A stretch of DNA of 64,000 nucleotides from Amorphoplanes friuliensis DSM 7358 (GCF_000494755.1 NC_022657.1:4440001-4504000), one strand, 5' to 3'. Shown: positions 16,592 through 25,306, counted from the stretch's first letter. Translations and numbers: made by a program. Notes: generated by a model from the sequence alone, not told the origin.

Positions 16592-17574
16592 TTCGGATCG
16601 AGGGTCTGCGGAAGACCTATCACTCGCGGGGACGGGACGTCGTCGCCGTCGACGGCGTGGACCTGACCGTCCCGCAGGGCGAGATCTTCGGTGTCCTCGG
16701 CCAGAGCGGCGCGGGCAAGAGCACGCTGCTGCGCTGCGTGAACCTCCTCGAGCGGCCCGACGCCGGCACGGTGGTCGTCGACGGCGTCGACCTCACCGCT
16801 CTGCGCGAGAAGCAGCTGCGGGCGGCCCGGCGCCGCGTGGGCATGGTGCACCAGCACTTCGCCCTGCTCGCCTCGCGGACAGCCGCCGGCAACGTCGCCT
16901 TCCCCCTCGAGGTGACCGGCATGTCGCGGGCCGACCGGGCGCGCCGGGTGGCGGAGCTGCTCGACCTCGTCGGCCTGGGTGACCGCGCCTCGGCGTACCC
17001 CGCGCAGCTGTCCGGAGGGCAGAAGCAGCGGGTCGGCATCGCCCGCGCCCTCGCCGCCGGTCCGCAGGTGCTGCTCTCCGACGAGGCGACGTCCGCGCTC
17101 GACCCGGAGACGACCCGCTCGATCCTGGACCTGCTGCTCGACCTCAACCGCCGCCTGGGCCTGACGATCCTGCTGATCACCCACGAGATGGACGTGGTCA
17201 AGCGCGTCTGCCACTCCGCCGCGGTCATGCGCGACGGGCGGTTCGTCGAGTCCGGGCAGGTCGCCGAGCTGCTGCGCCGCCCGGACTCCGAGCTGGCCCG
17301 GGGACTGTTCCCGTTGCCACCGGCGGAGCCCCGGCCGGGGGAGACCGTCGTCGACGTCACCCTGAGCGGTGACACCGCCGACGAGCCGATCCTGGCCGGT
17401 CTCGCCCGGCGCTTCGACCTCGATGTCCGGATCCTGAACGGCGCCGTGGAGACCCTGGCCGCGACCCGCGCGGGCAGACTGCGCCTGGCTCTGCCCGGCA
17501 GCGCGGCCGAGACCGCGCCGGCCCTGGCCCACCTGCGGGAACGCGGCGTCCTGGTCACGGAGGCGGGCCGATGA
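16588..17574 (+). CDS. metN: Methionine ABC transporter ATP-binding protein
   Basis: 328 aa from GTG 16588 (MIRIEGLRKTYHSRGRD); an upstream ATG at 16552 is in frame but gives an atypical extension. Walker A GQSGAGKST at residues 38-46, signature LSGGQKQRVGIARAL, Walker B VLLSDEATSALDP. The C-terminal 80 residues are a NIL domain (VVDVTLSGDTADEPILAG), the methionine-binding regulatory domain typical of MetN. It powers import of methionine with MetI and MetQ encoded just downstream; metI overlaps by ATGA. Confidence 0.95.
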   Translation: MIRIEGLRKTYHSRGRDVVAVDGVDLTVPQGEIFGVLGQSGAGKSTLLRCVNLLERPDAGTVVVDGVDLTALREKQLRAARRRVGMVHQHFALLASRTAAGNVAFPLEVTGMSRADRARRVAELLDLVGLGDRASAYPAQLSGGQKQRVGIARALAAGPQVLLSDEATSALDPETTRSILDLLLDLNRRLGLTILLITHEMDVVKRVCHSAAVMRDGRFVESGQVAELLRRPDSELARGLFPLPPAEPRPGETVVDVTLSGDTADEPILAGLARRFDLDVRILNGAVETLAATRAGRLRLALPGSAAETAPALAHLRERGVLVTEAGR

Positions 17575-18227
17575 CCTTCTCCGAACTCAGCGACCTGATC
17601 GGGGTGGGCCTGCAGGAGACCGCGTGGATGGTCGGCGTCTCCACGCTGCTCACCGCGGTCGGCGGCCTGCTGCTCGGCATCCTGCTCGTGCTCACCGACC
17701 GTGGTGGGCTGCTGTCCGCGCCGCCGGTCAACGCACTGCTCGGCCTGATCGTGAACGTCGGCCGCTCGCTGCCATTCATCATCCTGCTGGTCGCGGTCAT
17801 CCCGTTCACCCGCGCGGTCGTCGGCACGACCATCGGCACCACGGCGGCGATCGTGCCGCTGACCATCGGCGCCATCCCGTTCTACGCCCGGATCGTCGAG
17901 ACCGCTCTCCGCGAGGTACCGCCGGACGTCGTCTCCGCTGCGGTCGCCATGGGCGCCTCCCGCCGCCAGATCATCGGCAAGGTCCTGCTGCGCGAGGCCC
18001 GTCCCGGTCTCGTGGCGGGTCTCACCATCACGGTCATCGCGCTCGTCGGCTACTCCGCGATGGCCGGGGTGGTCGGTGGCGGCGGCCTCGGTGATCTGGC
18101 GATCCGGTACGGCTACCAGCGCTTCGAGACCGACGTGATGATCGCGACCGTGGTGGTCCTGATCGTCTTCGTGCAACTGATCCAGACGCTGGGCGACGTC
18201 CTCGTCCGGCGGCTGTCCCACCGATAG
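17571..18227 (+). CDS. metI: Methionine ABC transporter permease
   Basis: 218 aa, start overlaps the metN stop (ATGA). Five or so membrane helices, with the first at WMVGVSTLLTAVGGLLLGIL. The EAA loop that contacts the ATPase is VSAAVAMGASRRQIIGKVLL. Sequence such as NVGRSLPFIILLVAVIPFTR is characteristic of MetI. Inner-membrane channel of the MetNIQ importer. Confidence 0.95.
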   Translation: MTFSELSDLIGVGLQETAWMVGVSTLLTAVGGLLLGILLVLTDRGGLLSAPPVNALLGLIVNVGRSLPFIILLVAVIPFTRAVVGTTIGTTAAIVPLTIGAIPFYARIVETALREVPPDVVSAAVAMGASRRQIIGKVLLREARPGLVAGLTITVIALVGYSAMAGVVGGGGLGDLAIRYGYQRFETDVMIATVVVLIVFVQLIQTLGDVLVRRLSHR

Positions 18228-18242
18228 AAAGGCACACCCCAC

Positions 18243-19061
18243 ATGCGCCACCGTTCGTTCGCCGCCTCCCTCGCCGCCGCCGGGCTCGTCCTCAGCCTGG
18301 CTGCGTGCGGAGGCTCCGACTCAGGCTCCGCCGCCGACGACACCCTCAAGGTTGGCGTCAGCCCGGTGCCGCACGCCGAGATCCTGAACTACGTCAAGGA
18401 CAACCTGGCCGCCGCCGAGGGCCTGAAGCTGGAAGTGGTCGAGTTCAACGACTACATCCAGCCGAACGTGGCCCTGAGCGAGAAGCAGATCGGCGCGAAC
18501 TACTTCCAGCACATCCCGTACCTGGACGAGGAGGTCGCGGCCAAGGGGTACAAGTTCACGGCCCTGAAGCCCGTCCACATCGAACCGCTCGGCCTCTACT
18601 CCAAGAAGGTCAAGACCCTGGCCGAGGTGCCCGCCGGTGGTGTCGTGGCCCTGCCCAACGACCCGTCCAACTCGGGCCGTGCCCTGAACCTGCTGGCGAA
18701 GAACGGCCTGATCACGCTCAAGGACGGTGTGGGCGTCAAGGCGACCGAGAAGGACATCGCCACCAACCCGAAGAACCTGTCCTTCAAGTCACTCGAGGCG
18801 GCCCAGCTGCCGCGCAGCCTCGAGGACACCGCGGTCTCGGTGATCAACGGCAACTACGCGATCCAGACGGGCCTCCAGCCGGCCAAGGACGCCCTTGCCC
18901 TCGAGGACGGTCAGGACAACCCGTACGCCAACCTGCTCGTGGTGCGTACGGGCGACGAGAACGACCCGCGCGTCGTCAAGCTGGAGAAGCTGCTGCACTC
19001 CGCCGAGGTCAAGAAGTTCATCGCCGACAAGTACCAGGGGTCGGTGCTCGCGGCGTTCTGA
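18243..19061 (+). CDS. metQ: Methionine-binding lipoprotein
   Basis: 272 aa with lipoprotein signal ending LVLSLAACGG. The mature part is NlpA/MetQ: LKVGVSPVPHAEILNYVKDN, EFNDYIQPNVALSEKQIGAN, YFQHIPYLDEEVAAKG and GVVALPNDPSNSGRALNLL. It captures methionine outside and delivers it to MetNI. The ribosome site AGAAAGG lies 15 nt after the metI stop. Last gene of the operon, followed by a strong hairpin at 19106-19133. Confidence 0.95.
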   Translation: MRHRSFAASLAAAGLVLSLAACGGSDSGSAADDTLKVGVSPVPHAEILNYVKDNLAAAEGLKLEVVEFNDYIQPNVALSEKQIGANYFQHIPYLDEEVAAKGYKFTALKPVHIEPLGLYSKKVKTLAEVPAGGVVALPNDPSNSGRALNLLAKNGLITLKDGVGVKATEKDIATNPKNLSFKSLEAAQLPRSLEDTAVSVINGNYAIQTGLQPAKDALALEDGQDNPYANLLVVRTGDENDPRVVKLEKLLHSAEVKKFIADKYQGSVLAAF

Positions 19062-19105
19062 CGACCCGGGCGGCGCCGGGACGGCCGGGCCGTTTCTGCT
19101 GGAGG

Positions 19106-19133
19106 CCGGCGGCCCCTGATCAGGGGTCGCCGG
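19106..19133. terminator. Bidirectional terminator, metQ / marR
   Basis: CCGGCGGCCCCT (19106-19117) pairs with AGGGGTCGCCGG (19122-19133), a 12-bp stem with one G-U pair and a GATC tetraloop. It lies between convergent metQ and the MarR gene. Confidence 0.8.
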
Positions 19134-19166
19134 TGGTGCTTGTGGGGTCGCCGTGGTGCGTACCGG

Positions 19167-19631
19167 TCAGCAGGTGCCGTTGATGTTGCGCAGGAGGCGG
19201 TCGCTGATCTCGCCGAGCTGGCGCAGCTGTGCCGGAGTCAGAGCGTCGATGACCAGGCGGCGGACGTCCTCGACGTGGCCCGGGGCGGTGGCGACGAGCT
19301 TGGCGCGACCGTCCTCGGTGAGGATCGCGTTGGTGTAGCGGCCGTCGGACGGGTCGAGCTCGCGGCGGACCCACCCGCGGCGCTCGAGGCGCTTGATCAG
19401 GTGGGACATGCGGGACAGCGAGCCGCGCGCGAAACCGGCGAGGGTGCTGATGCGCATGGTGCCGCCGGGGGCGTCGGAGAGGGCGGCGAGGACGCCGTAT
19501 TCGAACTGCGTCATGCCGGCCCTGCTCTGCATCTCGCCGTCGAGTTCGGCGGGCAGGACCACGAGCAGGGCGGACAGGCGCATCCAGGCCTGCAGCTGCT
19601 GCTCGTCGAGCCATCGTCCCTCGTTGCTCAC
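19167..19631 (-). CDS. MarR-family regulator next to DoxX
   Basis: 154 aa from GTG 19631. The winged-helix core is visible: TQFEYGVLAALSDAPGGTMR, SRMSHLIKRLERRGWVRREL and the wing DPSDGRYTNAILTEDGRAKL. It is divergent from doxX across a 92-nt region packed with TTGA-N4-TCAA sites, one of which covers its own -35 area; TATGAT lies 6 nt before the GTG, so the mRNA is probably leaderless. The same sites occur in front of the DODA dioxygenase at 58681-58737, so that gene is a likely second target. MarR proteins usually respond to phenolic or oxidant signals. Confidence 0.9.
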   Translation of the reverse strand: MSNEGRWLDEQQLQAWMRLSALLVVLPAELDGEMQSRAGMTQFEYGVLAALSDAPGGTMRISTLAGFARGSLSRMSHLIKRLERRGWVRRELDPSDGRYTNAILTEDGRAKLVATAPGHVEDVRRLVIDALTPAQLRQLGEISDRLLRNINGTC

Positions 19632-19637
19632 GCGCCG

Positions 19638-19704
19638 ATCATACCGTCACATCCGGTTGACCGTTCAAGTTGAAGCGTCTACCTTCTCGGTAGAACGTTC
19701 AACT
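19638..19704. promoter_or_regulatory. MarR operators between marR and doxX
   Basis: Three copies of a 12-bp core: TTGACCGTTCAA (19657-19668), TTGAAGCGTCTA (19670-19681) and TAGAACGTTCAA (19691-19702). The last two form a large inverted repeat, AGTTGAAGCGTCTACC (19668-19683) against GGTAGAACGTTCAACT (19689-19704), 14 of 16 positions pairing. The marR -10 TATGAT is at 19643-19638. Site 19669-19682 matches the site at 58681-58694 (minus strand) in 13 of 14 bases. Confidence 0.7.
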
Positions 19705-19723
19705 CATTCGAAGGGTCATCCCC

Positions 19724-20098
19724 ATGAACATCGCTCTGTGGATCGTCGCCGGCCTGCTCGCCGTCGCGTTCCTCTTCTCCGGCGGCATGAAGGTCGTCCG
19801 GAAGCGGGAAGACCTGCTCAAGGCCGGTATGGGCTTCGTCGAGGACTTCCCGCTGGGTGCTGTGCGCGCCATCGGAGCCCTGGAGGTGCTCGCCGCGATC
19901 GGCCTGATCCTGCCGGCCGTGCTCGACATCGCCACGGTCCTCGTCCCGCTGGCGGCCACCGGCCTGGCCCTGATGATGGTCGGCGCGATCATCGTCCACA
20001 TCCGCCGCGGCGAGACCAAGGCCCTCGCACCCAACATCGTCCTGTTGCTCCTGGCCGTCTTCGTGGCCTGGGGCCGCTTCGGACCGTACGCGTTCTAA
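19724..20098 (+). CDS. DoxX family membrane protein
   Basis: 124 aa, four hydrophobic helices: ALWIVAGLLAVAFLFSGGMK, AIGALEVLAAIGLILPAVLD, VLVPLAATGLALMMVGAII and NIVLLLLAVFVAWGRF. This is the four-helix DoxX/DoxD-like fold, often linked to redox stress or aromatic metabolism in actinobacteria; the activity is unknown. The ribosome site GAAGGG precedes the ATG. It is the divergent partner of the MarR gene and almost certainly its target. Confidence 0.85.
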   Translation: MNIALWIVAGLLAVAFLFSGGMKVVRKREDLLKAGMGFVEDFPLGAVRAIGALEVLAAIGLILPAVLDIATVLVPLAATGLALMMVGAIIVHIRRGETKALAPNIVLLLLAVFVAWGRFGPYAF

Positions 20099-20179
20099 AC
20101 AGGGGGTAGTTCGCGGCGGGCTGGTTCGATCCGTGCCACGATGAACGCGAAGGTTCAGGTCCAGGCGGGAGTCAAGGCA

Positions 20180-21805
20180 ATGAGCGAACACGTTTCCGAC
20201 AGCGCCGAGTGGCAGGCAGTGCAGGGGCACGCCGAGAAGTTCTCGAGCGTGCACCTGCGCGAGCTGTTCGACAGCGATCCACGGCGCGGCGAGCGGCTCA
20301 CCGCCCAGGTGGCGGATCTCTACGTGGACTACAGCAAGAACCTGGTGACCGACGAGGTCCTCGCCGCACTGATCGCCCTCGCCGAGAAGGCGAAGCTGCG
20401 CGAGCGCATCGAGGCCATGTTCACCGGCGAACACATCAACGTCACCGAGGACCGCGCCGTGCTGCACACCGCGCTGCGCCTGCCGCGGGGTGCCGAGCTG
20501 GTCGTCGACGGTCAGGACGTCGCCCACGACGTGCACGAGGTCCTCGACCGGATGGGCGCCTTCACCGACCGCGTCCGGTCCGGCGAGTGGGTCGGCGCCA
20601 CCGGCGAGCGGATCAAGACCGTGGTCAACATCGGCATCGGCGGGTCCGACCTCGGACCGGTCATGGCGTACGAGGCGCTCAAGGCCGACGCGAGCATCGA
20701 GTGCCGGTTCATCTCCAACATCGACCCGACGGACCTCTATCAGAAGACCCACGACCTGGACCCCGCGTCCACGCTGTTCGTGATCGTCTCGAAGACGTTC
20801 GGCACCCAGGAGACGCTGACCAACGCGACCGAGGCGCGCAACTGGCTGCTGGCCGGTCTCGGCGGCGACCAGTCCGCCGTGGCCAAGCACTTCGTCGCCG
20901 TCAGCACCAACGCGCAGCGGGTCGCCGACTTCGGCATCGACACCGAGAACATGTTCGGCTTCTGGGACTGGGTCGGCGGGCGCTACTCGCTGCCGTCCGC
21001 GGTCGGCCTGTCGGTGATGCTGGCCATCGGCAAGGAGAAGTTCGGCGAGCTGCTCGCCGGATATCACGTCGTCGACGAGCACTTCCGCACCACGCCGCTC
21101 GAGCAGAACGTCCCGGCGCTGCTGGGCCTGCTGAACGTCTGGTACGACACGTTCCTCGGTGCACAGTCGCACGCGGTCCTGCCGTACTCGCAGTACCTGC
21201 ACCGCTTCGCCGCGTACCTCCAGCAGCTCACCATGGAGAGCAACGGCAAGCACGTCCGCCTCGACGGCGCCGCGGTGGACTACCAGACCGGCGAGGTCTT
21301 CTGGGGCGAGCCCGGCACGAACGGCCAGCACGCGTTCTACCAGCTGATCCACCAGGGTACGAAGCTCATCCCGGCGGACTTCATCGGCTTCAGCGTGCCC
21401 AACCACGACACCGGCGAGATGCACGACCTCTTCATGTCGAACTTCTTCGCCCAGACCGGCGCGCTCGCGTTCGGCCGCACGGCGGAGGAGGTCGCCGCCG
21501 AGGGTGTGCCGGCCCAGATCGTCCCGCACAAGGTGATGCCGGGCAACCACCCGACCACCACCATCCTGGCGGAGAAGCTCACCCCGGGCGTACTCGGCCA
21601 GCTCATCGCCCTGTACGAGCACATCACCTTCACCCAGGGCACGATCTGGGAGATCAACTCGTTCGACCAGTGGGGCGTGGAGCTCGGCAAGGTCATGGCC
21701 AACCAGCTGGCGCCGCTGCTCACCGCACCGTCAGCTCCCGCTTCGTCGGTCGACTCGTCGACCGACGCGTTGATCGCCCGGTACCGGGCCCAGCGCGGAC
21801 GCTGA
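20180..21805 (+). CDS. pgi: Glucose-6-phosphate isomerase
   Basis: 541 aa from ATG 20180 (GGCGGGAG upstream; an in-frame ATG at 20141 has no ribosome site). Interconverts glucose-6-P and fructose-6-P in glycolysis and gluconeogenesis. Family motifs: [57 protein letters not shown] and [20 protein letters not shown], with the catalytic Glu in the last-but-one region and the C-terminal Lys segment [10 protein letters not shown]. Length fits the long bacterial/eukaryotic PGI. Monocistronic; a perfect hairpin follows 8 nt after the stop. Confidence 0.97.
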   Translation: MSEHVSDSAEWQAVQGHAEKFSSVHLRELFDSDPRRGERLTAQVADLYVDYSKNLVTDEVLAALIALAEKAKLRERIEAMFTGEHINVTEDRAVLHTALRLPRGAELVVDGQDVAHDVHEVLDRMGAFTDRVRSGEWVGATGERIKTVVNIGIGGSDLGPVMAYEALKADASIECRFISNIDPTDLYQKTHDLDPASTLFVIVSKTFGTQETLTNATEARNWLLAGLGGDQSAVAKHFVAVSTNAQRVADFGIDTENMFGFWDWVGGRYSLPSAVGLSVMLAIGKEKFGELLAGYHVVDEHFRTTPLEQNVPALLGLLNVWYDTFLGAQSHAVLPYSQYLHRFAAYLQQLTMESNGKHVRLDGAAVDYQTGEVFWGEPGTNGQHAFYQLIHQGTKLIPADFIGFSVPNHDTGEMHDLFMSNFFAQTGALAFGRTAEEVAAEGVPAQIVPHKVMPGNHPTTTILAEKLTPGVLGQLIALYEHITFTQGTIWEINSFDQWGVELGKVMANQLAPLLTAPSAPASSVDSSTDALIARYRAQRGR

Positions 21806-21813
21806 TCGTCCTG

Positions 21814-21854
21814 ATGCCGCACCACCGATTTTTGTCGGTGGTGCGGCATAGGCT
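21814..21854 (+). terminator. Perfect 15-bp hairpin fused to a leaderless promoter
   Basis: ATGCCGCACCACCGA (21814-21828) and TCGGTGGTGCGGCAT (21835-21849) pair perfectly with loop TTTTTG. It is 8 nt after pgi and may end that transcript. Its last base is also the first T of TAGGCT (21849-21854), a -10 box 6 nt before the GTG of the next gene. It could therefore also be an operator for the glycosylase gene. Confidence 0.6.
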
Positions 21855-21860
21855 GCGGCC

Positions 21861-22943
21861 GTGGAACTGACGACCTCGCAGGCCCTCGCCCTCCGGATGC
21901 GCAGCCTCCTCCTGACCGGCGACGGCCCCGGCACGGTGTCCGGCGTCGTGGAGTGGTTCGGCGCGATGCAGGCCCAGGACATGGCCAGCGGCCTCTGGTC
22001 CCTGGGGGCGCGGCTGCCTGCGTTCACGGTCTCCGACGTGAACGAGGCCCTGGAGCGCCGCGAGGCCATCCGCACCTGGCCGATGCGCGGCACCGTTCAC
22101 CTGGTCCCGCCCGCTGACGCCCACTGGATGCTCGAGCTGATGGGCGCCCGGGCCCTGGCCGGCGTGGCCAAGCGCCGCGAGACCATCGGCCTGACCGAGG
22201 AGATGGCCGAACGCGGCGTCGAAATCCTCGGCACAGCCCTCAAAGGCAAAAGACTGACGCGAGCCGAATGCCTGACCACCCTGGCCGACGCGGGCATCCC
22301 GCCCGGCGGCCAGCTCGGCTACCACCTCCTCTGGTACGCCAGCCAGAAAGGCGTCACCTGCATCGCCCCGCACGTCGGCAAGGAGCAGACGTTCGTGCTG
22401 CTCGACGAGTGGGCGCCCCACCCCAACCGCCCGTCCCGCCCGGAGGCGCTGGGCATCATCGCGACCCGCTTCTTCCGCAGCCACGGCCCGGCAACCCGCG
22501 CCGACCTGGCCCGCTGGACCGGCCTGACGATGACCGACGTCAAGGCCGGCGTGGCCGAGGCCGGTGACGCCCTGACAACAGTGACAGTCGACGGCACCGA
22601 AATGATCGCCGACCCCTCGGCGCTGGACGCGGGCACCGTGCCGGAATGGGCGGCGTTGCCGGGCTTCGACGAATACATGCTGGGCTACAAGGACCGCACG
22701 ATGATGCTCGACGAAGCCCACTTCCAGGCGGTGGTCCCCGGCGGCAACGGCATCTTCCAATCCACGATCGTCCGAAGTGGGCGGGTGGTCGCCACATGGA
22801 AGCGAACGCTGGGCAAGAAGGCGGTGGTGATCGACGTGTTTCCGCTGGTGGGGTTGAAGCCGGCGGAACGCAAGCAGGTGGAGGCGGCGCTGCAGCCGTA
22901 CGCGAGGTTCGTGGAGCTGCCGGCTCAGGTCCGCTGGCCCTGA
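21861..22943 (+). CDS. AlkZ/YcaQ-like winged-helix DNA glycosylase (HTH_42)
   Basis: 360 aa. The whole length matches the HTH_42 family of tandem winged helices (GVVEWFGAMQAQDMASGLWS at the N-terminus, FFRSHGPATRADLARWTGL in the middle, LGYKDRTMMLDEAHFQAVVP and VRSGRVVATWKRTLGKKAVV near the end). The active site of this family is QxQ or QxD; here Gln37-Ala-Gln39 is present, the QxQ form known from AlkZ of antibiotic-producing Streptomyces, which unhooks interstrand cross-links and bulky alkyl adducts. Activity is inferred from family. No biosynthetic cluster is adjacent. Leaderless start: TAGGCT then 6 nt then GTG. Confidence 0.85.
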   Translation: MELTTSQALALRMRSLLLTGDGPGTVSGVVEWFGAMQAQDMASGLWSLGARLPAFTVSDVNEALERREAIRTWPMRGTVHLVPPADAHWMLELMGARALAGVAKRRETIGLTEEMAERGVEILGTALKGKRLTRAECLTTLADAGIPPGGQLGYHLLWYASQKGVTCIAPHVGKEQTFVLLDEWAPHPNRPSRPEALGIIATRFFRSHGPATRADLARWTGLTMTDVKAGVAEAGDALTTVTVDGTEMIADPSALDAGTVPEWAALPGFDEYMLGYKDRTMMLDEAHFQAVVPGGNGIFQSTIVRSGRVVATWKRTLGKKAVVIDVFPLVGLKPAERKQVEAALQPYARFVELPAQVRWP

Positions 22944-23111
22944 TCGAAGCCTCCACCGGCCGTCTTGGCAGCCTTCCCCGTCCCGCATGCGGTCTGTCCA
23001 TGTCCGTCGCATGAGGCCCACCAGAGATCTGTTAACAACCCTTGATATTTGGGTGAACGGACGTGAGGATGTGGGGGACCGAGGCGGTCATCGATGCGTC
23101 AGGGAGCGGCC

Positions 23112-24461
23112 ATGAGAAGACGTCGTACCGTATTCGCGCTGATAGCGGGCGCTGCGATGACCGTGGCCACGGCCGTCGTGTTCGTTCCGAACAGCATGGC
23201 CGCCGTGCAGTCCGCCGCGGTCGTCTGCTCGGCTCCGGCTTGGGCCGAGGGCAACACCTACACCGCGGGCACCCAGGTGACCTACGGCGGCAAGCTCTAC
23301 TCAGCACTCGTCACTCATACGGCGTACGCAGGTGCCGGTTGGAATCCCGCCGCGACCCCGTCGCTCTGGCGTGATCTGGGCGCCTGCACCGGAAACCCGC
23401 CGACGACGCCTCCGCCGACCACCCCGCCGCCCACGACACCCCCGCCCACCACACCTCCGCCGACGACCCCGCCGCCCACGACCACGCCTCCACCCACTGG
23501 TGGGAACACCTGCGCCGTCAAGTCGCGGCCCGCGGGCAAGGTCCTCGTCGGGTACTGGGAGAACTGGGACGGCTCCAGCAATGGTGTTCACCCCGGCTTC
23601 GGCTGGGTGCCGATCAACGACAGCCGGTTGAAGCAGCACGGGTACAACGTCATCAACGCGGCGTTCCCGGTGATCCGTTCTGATGGGACGGTGCTGTGGG
23701 AGAACGGCATGGACGCGACCGTCAAGGTCTCCACGCCGGCCGAGATGTGCTCCGCCAAGGCGAACGGTGCCACCCTGCTGATGTCCATCGGCGGTGCGGC
23801 GGCCGGCATCGACCTCAGCTCCAGCACGGTGGCTGATCGTTTCGTGGCGACGATCGTGCCGATCCTCAAGCAGTACAACTTCGACGGCATCGACATCGAC
23901 ATCGAGACCGGCCTGACGGGCAGCGGCAACATCAACACCCTGTCGGCGTCGCAGTCCAACCTGATGCGGATCATCGACGGTGTCCTCGCGCAGATGCCGT
24001 CGAACTTCGGCCTCACGATGGCGCCCGAAACCGCGTACGTCACCGGCGGCAGCGTCACCTACGGTTCCATCTGGGGTTCCTACCTGCCGATCATCAAGAA
24101 GTACGCGGACAACGGCCGCCTCTGGTGGCTGAACATGCAGTACTACAACGGCAGCATGTACGGCTGCTCCGGCGACTCGTACCCGGCCGGCGGCGTCCAG
24201 GGCTTCGTCGCCCAGACGACCTGCCTCAACAACGGCCTCGTCATCCAGGGCACGACAATCCGAGTCCCGTACGACAAGCAGGTCCCGGGCCTGCCCGCCC
24301 AGCCCGGCGCCGGCGGCGGTTACATGGCACCGAACCTGGTGTCGCAGTCGTGGAACAGCTTCAACGGCAGCCTGAAGGGCCTGATGACCTGGTCGGCCAA
24401 CTGGGACGGCTCCCGCAGCTGGACCTTCGGCGACAACGTCAAGAGCCTCCAAGGCCGCTGA
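23112..24461 (+). CDS. Secreted GH18 chitinase with CBM5/12 domain
   Basis: 449 aa from ATG 23112 (AGGGAG upstream). Sec signal to about residue 31 (RRRRTVFALIAGAAMTVATA). CBM5/12 chitin-binding module at about 38-85 (APAWAEGNTYTAGTQVTYGG, GAGWNPAATPSLWRDLGAC). A PPPTT-repeat linker follows. The GH18 barrel starts near residue 138 (KVLVGYWENWDGSSNG) and has the catalytic DGIDIDIE with general acid Glu265. It hydrolyses chitin outside the cell. No classical chi direct repeats were found in the 168-nt upstream region, only an AT-rich patch TTAACAACCCTTGATATTTG (23031-23050). Confidence 0.95.
   Translation: MRRRRTVFALIAGAAMTVATAVVFVPNSMAAVQSAAVVCSAPAWAEGNTYTAGTQVTYGGKLYSALVTHTAYAGAGWNPAATPSLWRDLGACTGNPPTTPPPTTPPPTTPPPTTPPPTTPPPTTTPPPTGGNTCAVKSRPAGKVLVGYWENWDGSSNGVHPGFGWVPINDSRLKQHGYNVINAAFPVIRSDGTVLWENGMDATVKVSTPAEMCSAKANGATLLMSIGGAAAGIDLSSSTVADRFVATIVPILKQYNFDGIDIDIETGLTGSGNINTLSASQSNLMRIIDGVLAQMPSNFGLTMAPETAYVTGGSVTYGSIWGSYLPIIKKYADNGRLWWLNMQYYNGSMYGCSGDSYPAGGVQGFVAQTTCLNNGLVIQGTTIRVPYDKQVPGLPAQPGAGGGYMAPNLVSQSWNSFNGSLKGLMTWSANWDGSRSWTFGDNVKSLQGR
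23397..23498 (+). repeat. 15-bp repeats coding the PPPTT linker
   Basis: About six degenerate 15-bp units that encode Pro-Pro-Pro-Thr-Thr. They join the chitin-binding and catalytic domains of the chitinase. Synonymous codon changes between units show that the protein sequence, not the DNA, is maintained. Confidence 0.85.
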
Positions 24462-24474
24462 CCCCACCGAAGCC

Positions 24475-24512
24475 ACGGCCCGCCCGCCCTGTCCCTGGGC
24501 GCGGCGGGCCGT
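24475..24512 (+). terminator. Chitinase terminator
   Basis: ACGGCCCGCC (24475-24484) pairs with GGCGGGCCGT (24503-24512), and an inner CGCCC/GGGCG stem (24485-24489 with 24497-24501) extends it. It begins 14 nt after the stop and is followed by CTTCGTT. Confidence 0.8.
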
Positions 24513-24578
24513 CTTCGTTCCAGCGCCAGGTCCGAAACCCGCCAGCGTCACACCCCCGCGCGGGATTAGCGTCGGCGG

Positions 24579-25175
24579 ATGTACTGGTCATTTCTGATCT
24601 TTGCGCTCGTCGTCGTGCTGATCCCCGGCCCGGACTTCGCCGTTGTCACCGCCAACACCCTCACCGGCGGTCGCCGCCGTGGCATGTGGAGCGCTGCGGG
24701 AGTGGCGACCTCGAACGCGCTGCAGGGCACAGCGGCCGCCGCTGGCCTGGGCGCCCTAATCGTCCAGGCTCAGCCCGTGCTGCACGCGATTAAGTGGGCC
24801 GGCATCGCGTACCTCGTGTACCTCGGCGTCCGCGCGATCAGCTCCGCGATCCGTGGCCGCTATGACGAGGGCGTGGCCAGGGGCGGCGCGCACGGTTGGC
24901 GGCAAGGCTTCCTCTCCAACATCACCAACCCCAAGGTCCTGATGTTCTACCTGGCCGTTCTCCCGCAGTTCCTCGCGCCGGGCGCCGGCACGCCGACGCT
25001 TCTTCTGTACGCCTTCAGTCACGCAATCCTGTCGCTGGCGTACCTGCTGCTCCTGGCGGCATTCCTCCACCGCGTCCGCGGGGTGCTCAACCGCCGTCCG
25101 GTCCGCCGCGCCCTCGACGCCATCACCGGTGTAACCCTGCTCGGTTTCGGCGCCCGCCTGGCCACCGAGCGCTGA
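24579..25175 (+). CDS. LysE/RhtB family exporter
   Basis: 198 aa, about six membrane helices. The N-terminus ALVVVLIPGPDFAVVTANTL holds the conserved PGPD motif of LysE/RhtB amino-acid exporters, and LSNITNPKVLMFYLAVLPQF is the second family signature. It should export an amino acid or homoserine-lactone-like compound. TAGCGT (24567-24572) lies 6 nt before the ATG, pointing to a leaderless transcript. Monocistronic; no LysG-type regulator is adjacent. Confidence 0.9.
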   Translation: MYWSFLIFALVVVLIPGPDFAVVTANTLTGGRRRGMWSAAGVATSNALQGTAAAAGLGALIVQAQPVLHAIKWAGIAYLVYLGVRAISSAIRGRYDEGVARGGAHGWRQGFLSNITNPKVLMFYLAVLPQFLAPGAGTPTLLLYAFSHAILSLAYLLLLAAFLHRVRGVLNRRPVRRALDAITGVTLLGFGARLATER

Positions 25176-25215
25176 GTCGGCCGGACGACGACTGTGACCT
25201 GCACCGCAGCGGAAG

Positions 25216-25237
25216 TCTTTTGAATTTGAAATAGTTC
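25216..25237 (+). promoter_or_regulatory. AT-rich direct repeat upstream of the LLM gene
   Basis: TTTGAATTTGAAATAGTTC (25219-25237) holds a direct repeat of TTTGAA, about 70 nt before the monooxygenase start, and is very AT-rich for this genome. A GGGAC/GTCCC hairpin (25267-25282) lies between. It could be the promoter or a regulator site; no regulator gene is next to it. Confidence 0.35.
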
Positions 25238-25306
25238 TGTGGTCAGCGCGGTTGTGCTGGTCAGATCGGGACGAGACAGTCCCGGCCCAGAGCTCAGGAG
25301 CCGGTC

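Noticed and set aside
20141-20179. Longer N-terminus for pgi
   Set aside because: The upstream ATG has no ribosome site and gives an atypical extension; ATG 20180 has one and matches the family.
23397-23498. CRISPR-like short repeats
   Set aside because: In-frame Pro/Thr linker codons of the chitinase; no spacers and no cas genes.
24541-24578. A second chitinase-related promoter element
   Set aside because: The TAGCGT box belongs to the LysE gene and is better explained as its leaderless promoter.
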